A stretch of 64,000 nucleotides of DNA from Pachyseris speciosa (lineage: Eukaryota; Cnidaria; Anthozoa; Scleractinia; Pachyseridae): assembly GCA_016490735.1 (NCBI GenBank), contig JAEMWC010000237.1, positions 1 through 64,000 of the forward strand, written 5' to 3'. The first letter of the stretch is position 1, and each line of letters starts with the position of its first letter. The translations under genes and the position numbers were made by a program. This document shows positions 36,251-47,279 of this stretch, piece after piece. The notes beneath the pieces were generated by a model, which was not told where the DNA came from, ran no database searches, and saw only the letters and a list, made by a program, of their open reading frames with translations.

Positions 36251-38200
36251 ATTGCCAACGAGTCACCCTCGCGAGGACGCGAGGGTGACGAGGCGGCAGC
36301 ATTATAAAGCCGTGTGTGCGAGTTGATTTTGGTACAGGGAGACGAAATCTCGAATGAAAAAAGTTAGCATAAGGTAATGTAAGAGTGACATCATCGGTGA
36401 TTGTTTTCGAGTTAGCCAATTGCATCGCGGAATTTTTTTCTAAACCAATCACATCAGGAGGATCATGACCACATTGACCTCATTGACCTCATGATGGCTG
36501 GTGCGGGCTTAGGCAGGAAAAGGTGAGCGGAAATATTGATATTATTCACTCGTGAGCGTTGTCTTCTTGCGTGTACTTTAATTTAGTCTTTTTGGGAGCC
36601 AGAGTGTCACAAATCTAACACCTAGCAGGCTGAAAAATCGCCCAGCGAGGCTAAAATCGCTCAGCGAGGGAGTTATCGAAATCAGCTCGAAAACGGCTAG
36701 CTTGCCAAAACAGTCAATTGCCTTGACAAGATCGGCCAGCATTCCATTTAAGAAACAAAAAACAAAACCACTTGAACATAACTCAATCAGAGGGCGTATA
36801 AAGCCTCTTCTGTTATCGAGCTAGTGTGCTCAAAATTACAAATTTGACAGTCACGGCGAGCGTGCCAAAACAGCAATCTTGCCAAAACAACAGTCAATTG
36901 TTTACAAAATCGGCCAGCGTGCTACAGGGGCACCCAACGAGCCAAAGCAGCCAAAAGCGTTAGAAAGGCATTTTTAAGTACCTTATGGTGTTTGAAGTCT
37001 GTTTAAAGTGATGTTTTGGTTAGCTAGAAAACTTTGATCTGTTCGGATTCCCTAGCTGAAATGTTAACTGCCCGAAAATTTTAGGGAACAAAATCTTTCA
37101 TTGAGAAAATACTAGCTGAAGTTAACTTTCTAGGGAACCATTTTTTCTTTCCGAAAATGCTAGCTGACGTTTTTTACTGCCAAAAACAGCAATAACAACC
37201 TTTCCGAAAACCTAAGGGGTTATGATTTCCACATTACGAATCTTTTAGGCCACGTTTTACTTACGAAAATCCGAGTGCGCTCTTTAGCCGACGCCGAAAG
37301 CCTTAGGCGAACTACCCTCCACCGAACAGATATCTACCGAAACTTGTCGTTGGGTGCCCCTGGTGCTATAACTAAGGAAAAAAAAACACTTGAATATATT
37401 CAAATATATTCACTATAAACATAATCAGAGGGAATATAAAGCCTCTTTCCAATCGAGTCACGAGTCGCACGACGTGTCGCTGTTAGTTTGTGCTCATCCA
37501 TTAGCGTTCACAAAAAACAGTCTAAGCTCTGTTTGCCAGAAAGCCACTATCTGTCAAGCTTGAGGGAACTTAGCAAATCAATTTGGATAGTCTTCTTATT
37601 CCAAAATTTCAGGGGGCTTGCAGCTGTAGCTTCGTTTGAAAATTATCCGATCAGAAGTGCTCAGGTCCAAAGTCCACTTGCTGAAGTGCGTGCATCGAAG
37701 TAATAGCTCACGAGAGTTTATTATGCTTCTTCTATTCTGTATGTTGTTAGTCGTAAATCATTGTAAGGGCCATAGTGGTGTGACTAATTCCGATTTTTCT
37801 CGTGGATATCAGAAGACCATATTAGATGTGCATTTGTAATCTACGTTACAAGTTTTGTTCTTAAAAACATGTTAAAACAAGAGCATGTGGGATTTGCGTT
37901 CTAAGAACATGTTAAAACACAAACATGTCATATTTGAATTCATGCCCATTTCTAACAACAATGTTGGTTTCATCTCTCTCAAGTAATGCAAGGGACTCAT
38001 ATTTCACCTCTAATCTACCCTACAAGTTTAATTCTTATAGACATTTTAAAACATAAAGAAAAACATGTGAGTTTTGCACTGCTTTTTTATACAACAATTC
38101 AGTTTAAAAAAATCGACTGTACTCTGGTTACTTCTTAATCTTCTCTGCGCACACAACTGTGCCAGTGTTTACTCGTTGGCACTCTACCGGCAGGTATTTC
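36251..38200. other. About 1.95 kb insertion specific to copy 2
   Basis: Alignment with copy 1 stops at the ATTCTATATG near 36250 and resumes at ATACATGTATTAAC near 38207. It includes the MITE at 36925-37362. On both sides of it the motif AATCAGAGGG-ATATAAAGCCTCTT recurs (about 36785 and 37422). No gene recognised. Confidence 0.5.
36925..37362. mobile_element. MITE with CAGGGGCACCCAACGA ends, copy a
   Basis: Perfect 16-bp inverted ends, flanked by the 6-bp duplication GTGCTA (36919-36924, 37363-37368). About 85% similar by eye to 46408-46854. The 6-bp duplication is compatible with Dada or an atypical hAT; no autonomous partner is in the window. Confidence 0.88.
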
Positions 38201-38575
38201 TAGTATATACATGTATTAACTCGTAAACTGCGTAAACTACATAAAACCGAAGTGTAATGAAAGATCGTTTATTGCCCACGATCACCCAAACCGCTTTGCG
38301 CGCCTGGGTGCGTGGGTTTGTGAGGTTTTTTTTACCTGTATTAAGAATCTCCTAATATATTTACACGAACAAAGGGAGGTAATAAATAACGCCTCTAGAG
38401 ACGAAAACAAACGATATCTCTCGTTCAGTAATTTGCAGATTTACTGTTTCTAACAAAATCAGCGCGGCTTGCAAAGCAGTCCACATGTACATCCATCCAC
38501 GTAAATTTCTTGCAAAATCCTCAACAGGACAGTTCGCAAGTGGTATTATGAAAGTGGGCGTTTAACGACTGCGCA

Positions 38576-38958
38576 CTACTTCCGCTTAGTAATTTTCAGT
38601 TTGATTTCCTTGGCTGCCAAAGTGGCCTTCAAGATTATTTCGAGGGGAATCGTGCTATCATGGGCAACCTGGAAGCTGTATTTCTTCAATATACGAGCCA
38701 GTACCAGCTTCATTTCCATCTGAGCAAATCTCATCCCAATGCAGTTGTGTGGTCCGTGCCCAAATGGCATGTGGGCGTATGGGTCACGTGACTGTTTGGC
38801 CTCAGGAGTAAATCTCTCTGGATCAAATTTACCAGGGTTGGGCCAAATGTTGGGGTCCATGTGGATACTATAGATCGGGATCGTAACTGCAATTCCCTTT
38901 GGTACCTTCAGGTGCTTTAGCATACAGTCCTCAGTGCACTGACGTAGAGTTGCAACAG
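38576..38958 (-). CDS. P450 gene B, exon 5 (heme-binding exon)
   Basis: Acceptor GTGATTTTAG before CT completes the split Ala codon (Gly in gene A). Contains PERF and the altered heme loop FGHGPHNCIG, and ends in TAG at 38576-38578. Confidence 0.92.
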
Positions 38959-41900
38959 CTAAAATCACGAGATGAATGTAGAGCAGAAATTAGTTTTTGG
39001 AGATAACTGATTTCATTTCTACGTGTTAGTAATTTTTTGTGTGAATTACTCAATGCATATTTTCTTACAAAGGCGCCTTTTCAAATAGAGAAGCATTATT
39101 CCGTTTGAAACTTCGCAAAATTTTATTTTTTTAGCTTTAAAGCAAAACGTCTATGAAACAGCTTTACTAAATAGCGTAAAGTTTCAATGGGAGAGCACGT
39201 AGTGCCATCACGGTGGGAAAGCCAAATATGAAGGCTTGACTTGAATATTGGTAGCTCACGAGAACGAGCGAGGCCGTTACCCCAACACCCCATCTTCTGA
39301 TGCTCTCTCTAAGAGTACCTTTTCAGGGCAGGCTTTTCACTGAGAAGCTCATCAAACGGTATCTGTTCTTTGTACCACTATCAGCCTACTCAAAAACCAC
39401 CGACTCTGAAATCTATTTTCCTGACAGCTGTACATTTAGCCTCGAACATAAGTTCACTAAGTTGAATGTCAACCTTTTAAAATTGATTGCCAACCTTGAT
39501 TTGCAAAATCAAGTTACGAAGGTGTTGTCATCCCTGTACTAGGGTTAATAATTCACATTAAGGATTGAAATGTTTGGAGGTAATAACAGAAAGATATGAA
39601 TTATTCAATACTGCCAGATGCAAACTCCTCCCAACAGGAGTCGAACCTATGATCTTCCAAATACCAGTTTGGTCTGCATGCTCCTAGTTCAAGACTTAAT
39701 GTCCCACCCCACTCCACCCCAAATAATCTGCAAATATTTTGTCTCCACTTACCTGGTGGGTAGAGCCTCAGGGTTTCAGATATCACCATGCCCAAATAGG
39801 GCAGCTCATTCACTGTCTCATAGGACGGCATTTTGCTCTCATCATCCCACACACTGTCAATCTCCTTCTGTAGTTTTTGCTGTACATCAGGGTTAGTGGC
39901 CAGCAAATAGGAGATAAACCCCAGAGTATTACTGCTTGTTTCATAGCCGGCAAGAAGAAAAAAGAAACTTTGTGCCAGCACTTCAGCATCAGACATTCTT
40001 TTAGCCTCCGGGAGAGTCTCATCTTGAGCAGCCAATAGCATAAGGTCAAGAAAGTCCTTCAAACAAGATGACATAACAATGTGAATTGTGTGGGTTTTTT
40101 TTTCACTCAATGCAGGACACCATGTTTTCACCATTTGATTTGCTGACCAGAACCAGTGATCAGTTACATTATAAATATCTATGCTTATATAATTTATACA
40201 AGCCACAAGAAACAACATCATCATTCATATCAAAAAACAAGACCTAAAAAATAGAAAGAACAAGCATGAAAGAAATGTCATATAGTTATCATCATCACCT
40301 TTCACAACTGTGAGGATCATACTTCATATACATCATTCAGTTCATATGAAATAATGATAAATATTAATTCAATATTATAAGTAATACTGCAAGCAGGCTA
40401 TATATTATGGATATAACATAAGTGGCCTTAGATAGTCTACGGTCATTGCATTCATGCAATGTTATATCCCATCAGTCAATTCATTTACCTTTCTAGTTGA
40501 ACTGCTTCCAGCTGACTTTTTGCCAGCAACAATCTGTTCTGAAATGACCAGAAGGTCATAAAAGTCCCCAATCAACAGGCGGGGGAAGAGTTCACATATT
40601 TTATTTCCAAATGGAAGCAGACTTAGAACAAAGATGACAGCTCTTTGAAAAGCAGTCCCATTGACAACTTTCCTTGCTGCAGTTATGGCTGGTTCATCTG
40701 GATTGTTCTGTGAATCAGCTTGGATTCCAAATGCACATCTTAAGATCACATCCATAGTAACTCCCTGGTGATAACTTTAAAGTCATCAAAAGAAAGACAA
40801 TCTTTACTTTAAGAAAGCATCTATTGACCTTGTAAAACTCTTCCCTGACTCCTAGACTTTGAAACCTGTCACAGTTACACTACATGTATACTATACACAG
40901 AGATATGCTTAAAGAAACATATACGTACTGTATGAAAACTATCTGCAAAGTAGAGCCCTTTGAAAGTGCAACCTTCACGCTATACTACATTAACTGATAT
41001 GATTCTGGCATGTTCAAAACATTTCCAATAAATAAATAAATAAAGTAAACCTTCCAGAACATAGCCTCTTGAGCAGAGCTTGCAAACAAGCTCTCCTACT
41101 GGGTTCTTACAGTCATGTAATTTTATTCATGGAATTCATTTACAGACGAGCAGCCACAAGAAGTGATAAATCACATGCAAAGCCCCAATAGCAGAGCCTG
41201 CTTAACCCTTTCCTCCCTAAGAGTGACTTATAGATTTTACTCTGTCTAACACCAGATGATTTTACTCGTCAAAGGGAGACCACTTAGGGGTTAAAGGGTT
41301 AAAAAGCTATCTCCCTTAAAAAACCTATCTCCCTTAATGGCTTGATAATCTTCAAAATCATCTAGTTTACTCAATGTCTGTAATCAATGTAGTGCTATTA
41401 CTTCACAATGTCAAAGCTTTCTTCTGTCCTGGACATTTCTTCCAGCTTTTTCATCAACGTGTCGCAGGCTGTATTCATCAGCGGAACCATCTGTTTCATC
41501 TTGAGTGCACTGAAGGTAGGAGTCAGAGTGTTCCGAATCCGTCTCCATTCTTCGCCTTCAAGGTTGCCCATCATCTTATCGAAAGGTTCTGGACTTTTAA
41601 GGAGCACCTGTCCAAGAAAGATAGTTATTTTAAGGTAAAGACATAGGGATTCCTTGTGGGCTGGGGGATCAAACAAAAAATGCTCAATGAGAACTGTCCT
41701 TTTTAATTTTTTTTTCCTCTCTTTTACCAGAAGCCTTTCAAAATCAGCTTCTTTAATTTTGTTCATTCAGTCTTGGTCATTTGCAGTAATGTTGAATATT
41801 GATGATAAAAGGATGCAATGACAACATAAAAACTGATGGTAATAATAACAATAATAATATTAAAAATAATAATAATAATAATCACTTTATTTAAGTCTCA

Positions 41901-42023
41901 AATCTATTAGGCCGAGCAAAGATGCTCTACTAATTGGGGAGACTAAATCAAATCAACTCTAAACAAATTAAATCAAATGTTGGTTTTTGAGTAGAGGGGA
42001 AAACTGGATTACCTGGAGAAATT

Positions 42024-42054
<31 letters not shown>

Positions 42055-45000
42055 ACTCAGTCCACTTATGACCCGTGTCCAGGAATCAAACCTGGGCCAC
42101 ATTGGTGGAAGGCAAGCGCTCTCACCACTGTGCCAACCCTGCTCCCCATAACATTGTACCAAAACATTGTGCAAATCCTAACTTGAAGTCATGTATGTAG
42201 CCTCCTGTGCAGGCCTTATTTTGGCCCATTATGGAATCTCACTTATTGTTCTCATTGTTCACTGACATGGTCACTAGTGGTCACCTGTAGTCACTCATCT
42301 GTACTAGTATTATGAGACACATCCTGTGCACTTGGCCAACTAAGAGTAAGTAAGGGAGTAAGAAGCAACATCCCCTCGCAGAATACCATGCAATATCATC
42401 ATCATCATCATAGCCCTTCCACACCAAGTGGTACATAGAGCTTCCTAAGAGGTTTCCTTGACCAGCAGAGGTTCTTGTGACAGGTAGTCAGCCCATCACC
42501 CAGCCTACACCCAACCCTGAGATATCTGTGTGTGAGGACAGATCACAGCACCAGGAACTACGTTCCCTACCCTTTTCAATAAGTGTTTGGGTCCTTTTAC
42601 GTCCCCTTCCAATTTTACATGTGGAGGTGAAGGAGACAAGGCCAACAGCCTACCGTCAATGTCCAATGACACCATCATCTGAGCTGAAGCAGATGTTGAG
42701 CACACAGCCAGTAAGATCTTCTGAATTATTTTAAGACCCTAGTTTGTGGTCCCATTCTGGGGTTAACCAACCCTGCTCAGCAGTCCGGTACTCTTCCATC
42801 TGAGCTAACAGGGTGGCACTAACCACACGATATTGAAACAACAAAAAAAACTGCAGATAGCTGAGTCAATCATTTGTCTCACGATTGAGTCACTTTAGAT
42901 GTGGATCGCAATGTTTCAACCGCTATACTGCTAGTCCTCATTGGGCAATGGCATTGACTGTGTATCAGTAACACCCTGGTTGGTGGTGATTGGTACATTT
43001 CTATCTTCACTTAGCTAGGCTGTTGTAGATTGGAGGATTTCAATCTTTGTCTGATCAGACTAAAAATAATTTCTGTTCCCTCAGCAGTCTGCTTTGGTAC
43101 CAATCAGCTGTTGTGTTGTTTGATCATGGGAATCTACGCTTCAGGAATCTCAATTCCCCTGTTCATGTTGGTGTTGCCAGGGTGAAGTCTTATGTGAATA
43201 GCTTCCTTAACCCTACGGGTGTACCAATGTGGGTCTGGCTCAATAAACTTAACCTTATCCCAGAGCAGATAGTGCCCAGTCACAATGCTGTGTTCTTCCA
43301 AAGAAGATCATGCCAAACACTTCTTCATACTTCTTGTAGTCATTTGTCTATTTGGCAAACAATTAACTGGACAATCATTTGAAACCATGATGACAAACAC
43401 CTTTCATTCCGGGGCATAGCATGAGATTTTAAAGGTGTACATACAAGAAGAAAATTTTGAGCGCCAAAGGTGCTCCAAACTAAGGGGTTCCCAGAAAGTT
43501 TTACAATTTAGGGTCTTGGAAATGTCATTTCCAACTATTTCCAAGGAACATTTCAATAAATAAATGAGGCAGAGTTAATTGGTTATTTTACCCATCGCTA
43601 GAGTTTTCGGCAAGCTACAACAAAAACAGGGGGTAAGACAATGGTACAAACAGGGTGTTTACAACCAAGGGGCAAGACATCTACCCTTTAGCCTGCATAT
43701 AAGCTCTTCTTTTGGGCAATTCAGAGAGGTTGGCACTCAGTCAAATGCTAAGGGATTGGGGCAAGCGAGGGAAAGAAGAGCCTGCAGCGGTCTCTGTATG
43801 ATTTGAGCATTTACGTTAAAATTCTGAACGTAAAATACTGATTGGCTAACTCGACAGCCTGCTGTCCGGACTTGTCATGAACATGTCACATCTCAAACAA
43901 GTGAAGCTGAACCGAGTTTCAGTGAATGCAGAAAGTGGTGCTTTTCTGAGTAAAGATCAAGACCTTATCAGTGAAAAGGATGTGATGGCCGAGCTGCCTA
44001 CAGCCTTTGGAAAAAGCCTTGTGTTTCAACTTTTTGCTCTTAAATCGATGGATTTGGCTTCATCGAATGGTGGTGCCCTCGTAATTTTCTCTCACACGAA
44101 AACGTACATTAATGGATATCTGTCCGATCGGCAAAGCACACAGCTAATCAAAGGTTGACAAAAAGATTACCAAAGCCATTTGAAACGATTATCAAGAGCG
44201 GTTGATACATAAATATTAAAGGAGGGAAAATGACTGGAATTTTGAAGGACACAAACAAGCAATTGCATGCTAAATGTTTACATTTAAAATGGTTACAGAT
44301 CACTTTATTAAAGGTTGCTGAAACCATGATAAACCAAGACGGAGCAGACACCAAAAGTTTGCATACCTCAAAATAAAACATCCAATTATTTTCATATGGT
44401 CACACAGCCCACATTTTGTCGGCCGAAGTTTTCTTGATATTATTTTGCTCAAAGTGAAGCAGCTCAGAACAAAAATGCGAGAACTGAATTTTGTAATCCC
44501 CTCTGGTACATGGTTTGAAAACGTTGAAAAAGATTCCAGAGATCCATATTTTGTCCTCAACGAACACTTACGAATTGACACAGTTGAATGAACGGTGACC
44601 CAAAGGGTCATTTGACAGATTAGTCAAGCAGAAAAGGGGTTGATCTCAAATCACACAGAGACCATTGCAGGCTGTTCCTTTCCCATAGCTTTTGACCATG
44701 CGCCATTAATCAAGGCAAATGAAGAGCCTGTATGCAGGCTATCTACCCTTCAGACACACAAACTCTGTTATAACATCAATACCAACATCCTTGCGCTTGT
44801 GAATGTGCGTAATTGCTAAGGAGTTCAATCCCCCATCTGTCACGGTACTTCATAAAGGAGTTTCTAATCTCTTTAAACTGCTGAAGCTATACTCAGCAGT
44901 GCAAGCTGCCAATGGATATGTGTGGGGGACTCAGAGAGTAGAGTTGTTTGCTTTTGTTTTCACTCCACATTACTGTTGTTGTTGTTTATGCATTAACAAA

Positions 45001-45949
45001 AAGATACTGGAAAGACTTACACACACAGACACCAGTATAAATCAACATTTGAAAATCAACCTAATTTTATGGTAACTTCAAAACATGCATTTAGGGAATG
45101 AGAAAATACTTTACTCCAAATTTCAGTTGTACGCACAGGCATGCGTGCATATATGGACTCTGTGCTCCTGTCATATTAACAAAAAAACATGATTGATGGA
45201 ACTGCCAAGGAAGCAGAGGCCACTAGGAGGAAAGGGCCCCTCTGATACTGTGTCCCCAACCCCAAACAAAGCCACAATAAATTCACCTTCCTACGCAGCC
45301 CTTCTATATAGGTGGTTTGCAGCCAATCTCTAGAGACACAGATAACAATGGTGAGACGAACAAATCCTGGTTGACGAACAAAAGGAGCTAATGAGAGATG
45401 TATTGTTTACGTCCACCAGCATGGCGGCGATAACCTAACGTGCAAACCACCTATTTGACTCGTCATGCGAAGAAGAGATTTTGTGACGAGCCAAAAGAAG
45501 GCACGCATTGGACAGAAAGCAACTTTCAATCTTCTGTATCTCAAAGAGATCTTTCCGGTAAAAAAAGAAGTTGCCAAGTATAATTAACACAGCTTTACCG
45601 GCCGATCGCGAAATGCGTGAAAATCCTTGACATAAACTTGTTTAACCATTTCCAAATCAGCGATCACCAGAGTGGGTGTACTGCCGAACAAGAACATGCC
45701 AAACACTTCTCCGTACTTCTTGTAGTAGTCATCTATTTGGAGATGGAAGAGACCTTTGTATCTAACAACATCTAGCATGTTCCCGATAAATGGCAGAGGC
45801 GTAGGTCCCGGAACTTTGTCGCCGAAGGTGTTTTTCAGGATGCGAAATGGTGCAATGCCCCAGAAGTAAACAACGAGAATTATGAGGGTAGCGATGAAGA
45901 ACGTCCACCAGTGAGATGCTAACTGCTCGAACAAGTGGATGAAATCCAT
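38576..45949 (-). CDS. Cytochrome P450, CYP3 clan (CYP3A/thromboxane-synthase-like), gene B
   Basis: Tandem paralogue of gene A, expected to be an ER-anchored monooxygenase of unknown substrate. Joined exons 45949-45599, 41607-41407, 40764-40489, 40056-39753 and 38958-38576 give 504 residues, with the same lengths and phases as gene A. The anchor, VPGPTPLPFIGN hinge, AGYETS I-helix, ETLR K-helix and PERF are all present. The heme loop reads FGHGPHNCIG: the ligand Cys450 is kept but the almost invariant Arg at 448 is His. I found no stop or frameshift. Only one start codon is possible (aaaATGG). Intron 1 (45598-41608) holds two SINEs, a relic of exon 1 and a helicase-like fragment. The His may mark altered heme handling or relaxed constraint; which of these holds is unknown. 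Confidence 0.92.
39560..39695 (-). mobile_element. tRNA-derived SINE in intron 4 of gene B
   Basis: On the minus strand GGAGCATGCAGACC leads to AGATCATAGGTTCGACTCC, a recognisable B box, followed by an A/T-rich tail. Gene A intron 4 lacks this stretch. Its A box is weak. Confidence 0.5.
39753..40056 (-). CDS. P450 gene B, exon 4 (residues 277-378, split codon)
   Basis: Acceptor TTGTTTGAAG before GAC; donor CCA-G|GTAAGT, phase 1. Carries AGYETS and ETLR. Confidence 0.9.
40489..40764 (-). CDS. P450 gene B, exon 3 (residues 185-276)
   Basis: Begins GGA GTT ACT ATG as in gene A; donor AAG|GTAAAT, phase 0. Confidence 0.9.
41216..41298. mobile_element. Very small piggyBac-like MITE, 83 bp, in intron 2 of gene B
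   Basis: CCCTTTCCTCCCTAAG and GGGGTTAAAGGG ends, flanked by TTAA at 41212-41215 and 41299-41302. Not in gene A intron 2. Confidence 0.7.
41407..41607 (-). CDS. P450 gene B, exon 2 (residues 118-184)
   Basis: Acceptor CTTTCTTGGACAG before GTG; donor ATT|GTGAAG, phase 0. The donor is weaker than in gene A (GTGAAG instead of GTAAGG). Confidence 0.88.
41850..42150 (-). mobile_element. tRNA-derived SINE (same family as 48535-48800)
   Basis: Minus strand: GCACAGTGGTGAGAGCGCTT (A box), CAGGTTTGATTCCTGGAC (B box), then TTCTCTTCTCTGCTCCGAGAGG, and an ATT-repeat tail at about 41835-41885. Lies in intron 1 of gene B. Confidence 0.85.
42395..42825 (-). mobile_element. tRNA-derived SINE, long type, with GAT tail
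   Basis: Minus strand head TGTTAGCTCAGATGGAAGAG matches a tRNA A box, and a degraded B box follows. The body contains AAAAGGACCCAAACACTT, and the element ends in a GAT repeat at 42397-42412. Intron 1 of gene B. Confidence 0.65.
43235..43360 (-). pseudogene. Relic of P450 exon 1 inside intron 1 of gene B
   Basis: Read on the minus strand it encodes NDYKKYEEVFGMIFFGRT, which aligns with DDYYKKYGEVFGMFLFGST of exon 1. At the nucleotide level the word CATGCCAAACACTTCT and its surroundings match 45697-45745 at roughly 85% by eye. It has a stop just before the match and frame damage after it, so it is non-functional. It lies about 2.3 kb downstream of the true exon 1 in the same orientation. Confidence 0.7.
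43877..44155 (+). pseudogene. RecQ-helicase-like fragment
   Basis: The frame includes KDVMAELPTAFGKSLVFQL, which resembles the Walker A region of RecQ-type DNA helicases (DVLAVLPTGFGKS-type), followed by GGALVIF as in motif Ia. The usual TG before FGKS is TA here. There is no continuation into the DEAH or C-terminal helicase motifs and the frame stops after 93 codons. RecQ-like ORFs are frequent in cnidarian repeats; this may be a captured fragment lying antisense in the P450 intron. Low certainty. Confidence 0.4.
45308..45454. mobile_element. Short MITE in intron 1 of gene B
   Basis: 14-bp perfect inverted ends ATAGGTGGTTTGCA / TGCAAACCACCTAT, 147 bp apart. Confidence 0.65.
45599..45949 (-). 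CDS. P450 gene B, exon 1 (residues 1-117)
   Basis: Donor CCG|GTAAAG, phase 0. Differs from gene A exon 1 at only a few residues (SH for SL after the Ala, V for L in the hinge, YY for YC, E for K and D). Confidence 0.92.
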
Positions 45950-46005
45950 TTTCCTGTAGCGGTGACACTGGCGAAGTGCAGTGTTGGCAGAAAGAAAGAA
46001 ATTGC
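45950..46005 (-). promoter_or_regulatory. Conserved proximal 5' region of P450 gene B
   Basis: Matches 17853-17905 upstream of gene A. Upstream of 46006 the two genes diverge completely: gene B has a 300-bp unique stretch and then the large palindrome. Confidence 0.5.
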
Positions 46006-46407
46006 CTGACACTACAAACGCTCAAGACTGTCAGAGCATCAAGAATTTCTCGTTCCCAGAGCGTGAGCATCAAGTAAAATGTTTTAGAGCGGAAAAACGC
46101 AAAAAGCATGCGCGAACTCCGAATTTGAAAAAATGGCGGCTTTTTAATTTTTTTTTCTCAAAAATCAGCATAGGCCTCTGCAGGCATCCTGGTACACAGC
46201 AATAATTATTCCAGAGAAATAACTAGCTGTACATATACTCTTTTTGTCCTTCAATTTTCTCAACACTTCTTGAACTATAAAAATCGTTTTGAGGTCCTCG
46301 TTTCTCTCGCAGCATGAAAAGAGATCGCTTTCGGCACAGGCTTCCCAAGCTCAAAATTCGACTCTGCATCAGCTTGTTTATAATTATAGAGAATTGTATG
46401 GGAAAGT

Positions 46408-46854
46408 CAGGGGCACCCAACGAGCCAATTCAGTCAAAAGTTGCAGAAAGGCATTTTGAAGTACCTTATGGTTTTTGAAGTTTGTTTGAAGTGATCTTTT
46501 CATAAGCTAGAAGAAGAAAATCTGTTCGGATTTCCTAGCTGAAATTTTAATTGCCCGAAAATTTTAGGGAACAAAATCTTCCTTTGAGAAAATGCAAGCT
46601 GAAATGAACTTTCCACGAACTTTCTAGGGAACTATTTCCTTTCCGAAAGTGCTAGGTGACGTTTTTGGCTGCCAAAAACAGCAGTTACGACCTTTTCGAA
46701 ACCCTCAGGGGCTATGATTTCCCAATTGCGAAAGTTTTAGGCCACATTTCAGTTACGAAAATCCGAGTGCACTCTTTAATCGACGCCGAAAGCACAAGGC
46801 GAATTACCCTCCACCGAACAAATATCTACCGAAACTTGTCGTTGGGTGCCCCTG
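46408..46854. mobile_element. MITE with CAGGGGCACCCAACGA ends, copy b
   Basis: Same family as 36925-37362. 6-bp duplication GAAAGT at 46402-46407 and 46855-46860. The right palindrome arm gives the uninterrupted site (one GAAAGT, complement at about 48060-48067). Confidence 0.92.
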
Positions 46855-46920
46855 GAAAGTCGCCGGTTTGTAAAACAAAATGTGTAAATAACTATCTAAT
46901 CAGAAATAAAGTTTTCCTAC

Positions 46921-47279
46921 CTCAAATGTGTCGCGTACTTGTCTCTTGTGCCGATTTTGAAGCCATTCTGACGCCGTTTAGTGAAGTTTTTCGAAATCGT
47001 TGTCTCTCCTTCTAAAAGAAGTAGAAGGCAGACCACTTCATCGATCGCATCAATCGCTGGCCAGACGTCACTCCACAAATCGCTCTCTCCTCGAAAGGAA
47101 AAGTCCCGAATCGCAATAAAACCAACAGTTCCATAAGGCCCAATAAATTTCACTCCATCTACGTGTGCTTCGGCGGTCAAAAGACTCGTTAAGAACGAAA
47201 AATTTGGCTTGAAGTTCGCCTCTTCGGCTTTCCTGATATGCTTGTGACCGACCTCGCGACAACGGCCGTTAACGCAATG
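46921..47279 (-). CDS. Exon-like open frame, left arm of palindrome
   Basis: Mirror of 47644-48002. Open throughout, encoding EEANFKPNFSFF, then LTAEAHVDGVKFIGPYGTVG, ESDLWSDVWPAIDAIDEVV and KIGTRDKYATHL, ending at a splice-donor-like AG|GTAGGA. No ATG starts it in frame, so it would need an upstream exon or a non-standard start. I do not recognise the protein. It could be an exon of an unknown gene carried into the palindrome, or coding debris. The two copies differ at a few positions (Pro versus Leu after IG), mostly keeping the frame open. Confidence 0.35.

Larger units (their letters stand above)
42830..45300. other. Intron 1 of P450 gene B, remaining sequence
   Basis: Apart from the exon relic and the helicase-like fragment nothing was identified. 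It does not align with intron 1 of gene A, which is filled by different elements. Confidence 0.45.
22059..46005. repeat. Segmental duplication, copy 2 (contains P450 gene B)
   Basis: Collinear with 211-17905. It is about 6 kb longer because of copy-specific insertions between 22284 and 38200. The P450 coding exons are all retained with identical lengths. The right-hand homology stops about 50 bp upstream of the gene B start codon. Confidence 0.85.

Noticed and set aside
45950..46012. N-terminal extension of gene B upstream of MDFIH
   Set aside because: The extension would need a GTG start and is not open to an ATG; gene A has a stop-bearing, non-coding counterpart.
47068..47262. Alternative frame MSRGRSQAYQESRRG in the palindrome arms
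   Set aside because: It overlaps the longer open frame in another register, is also mirrored, and has no recognisable content. Neither frame can be proved real.
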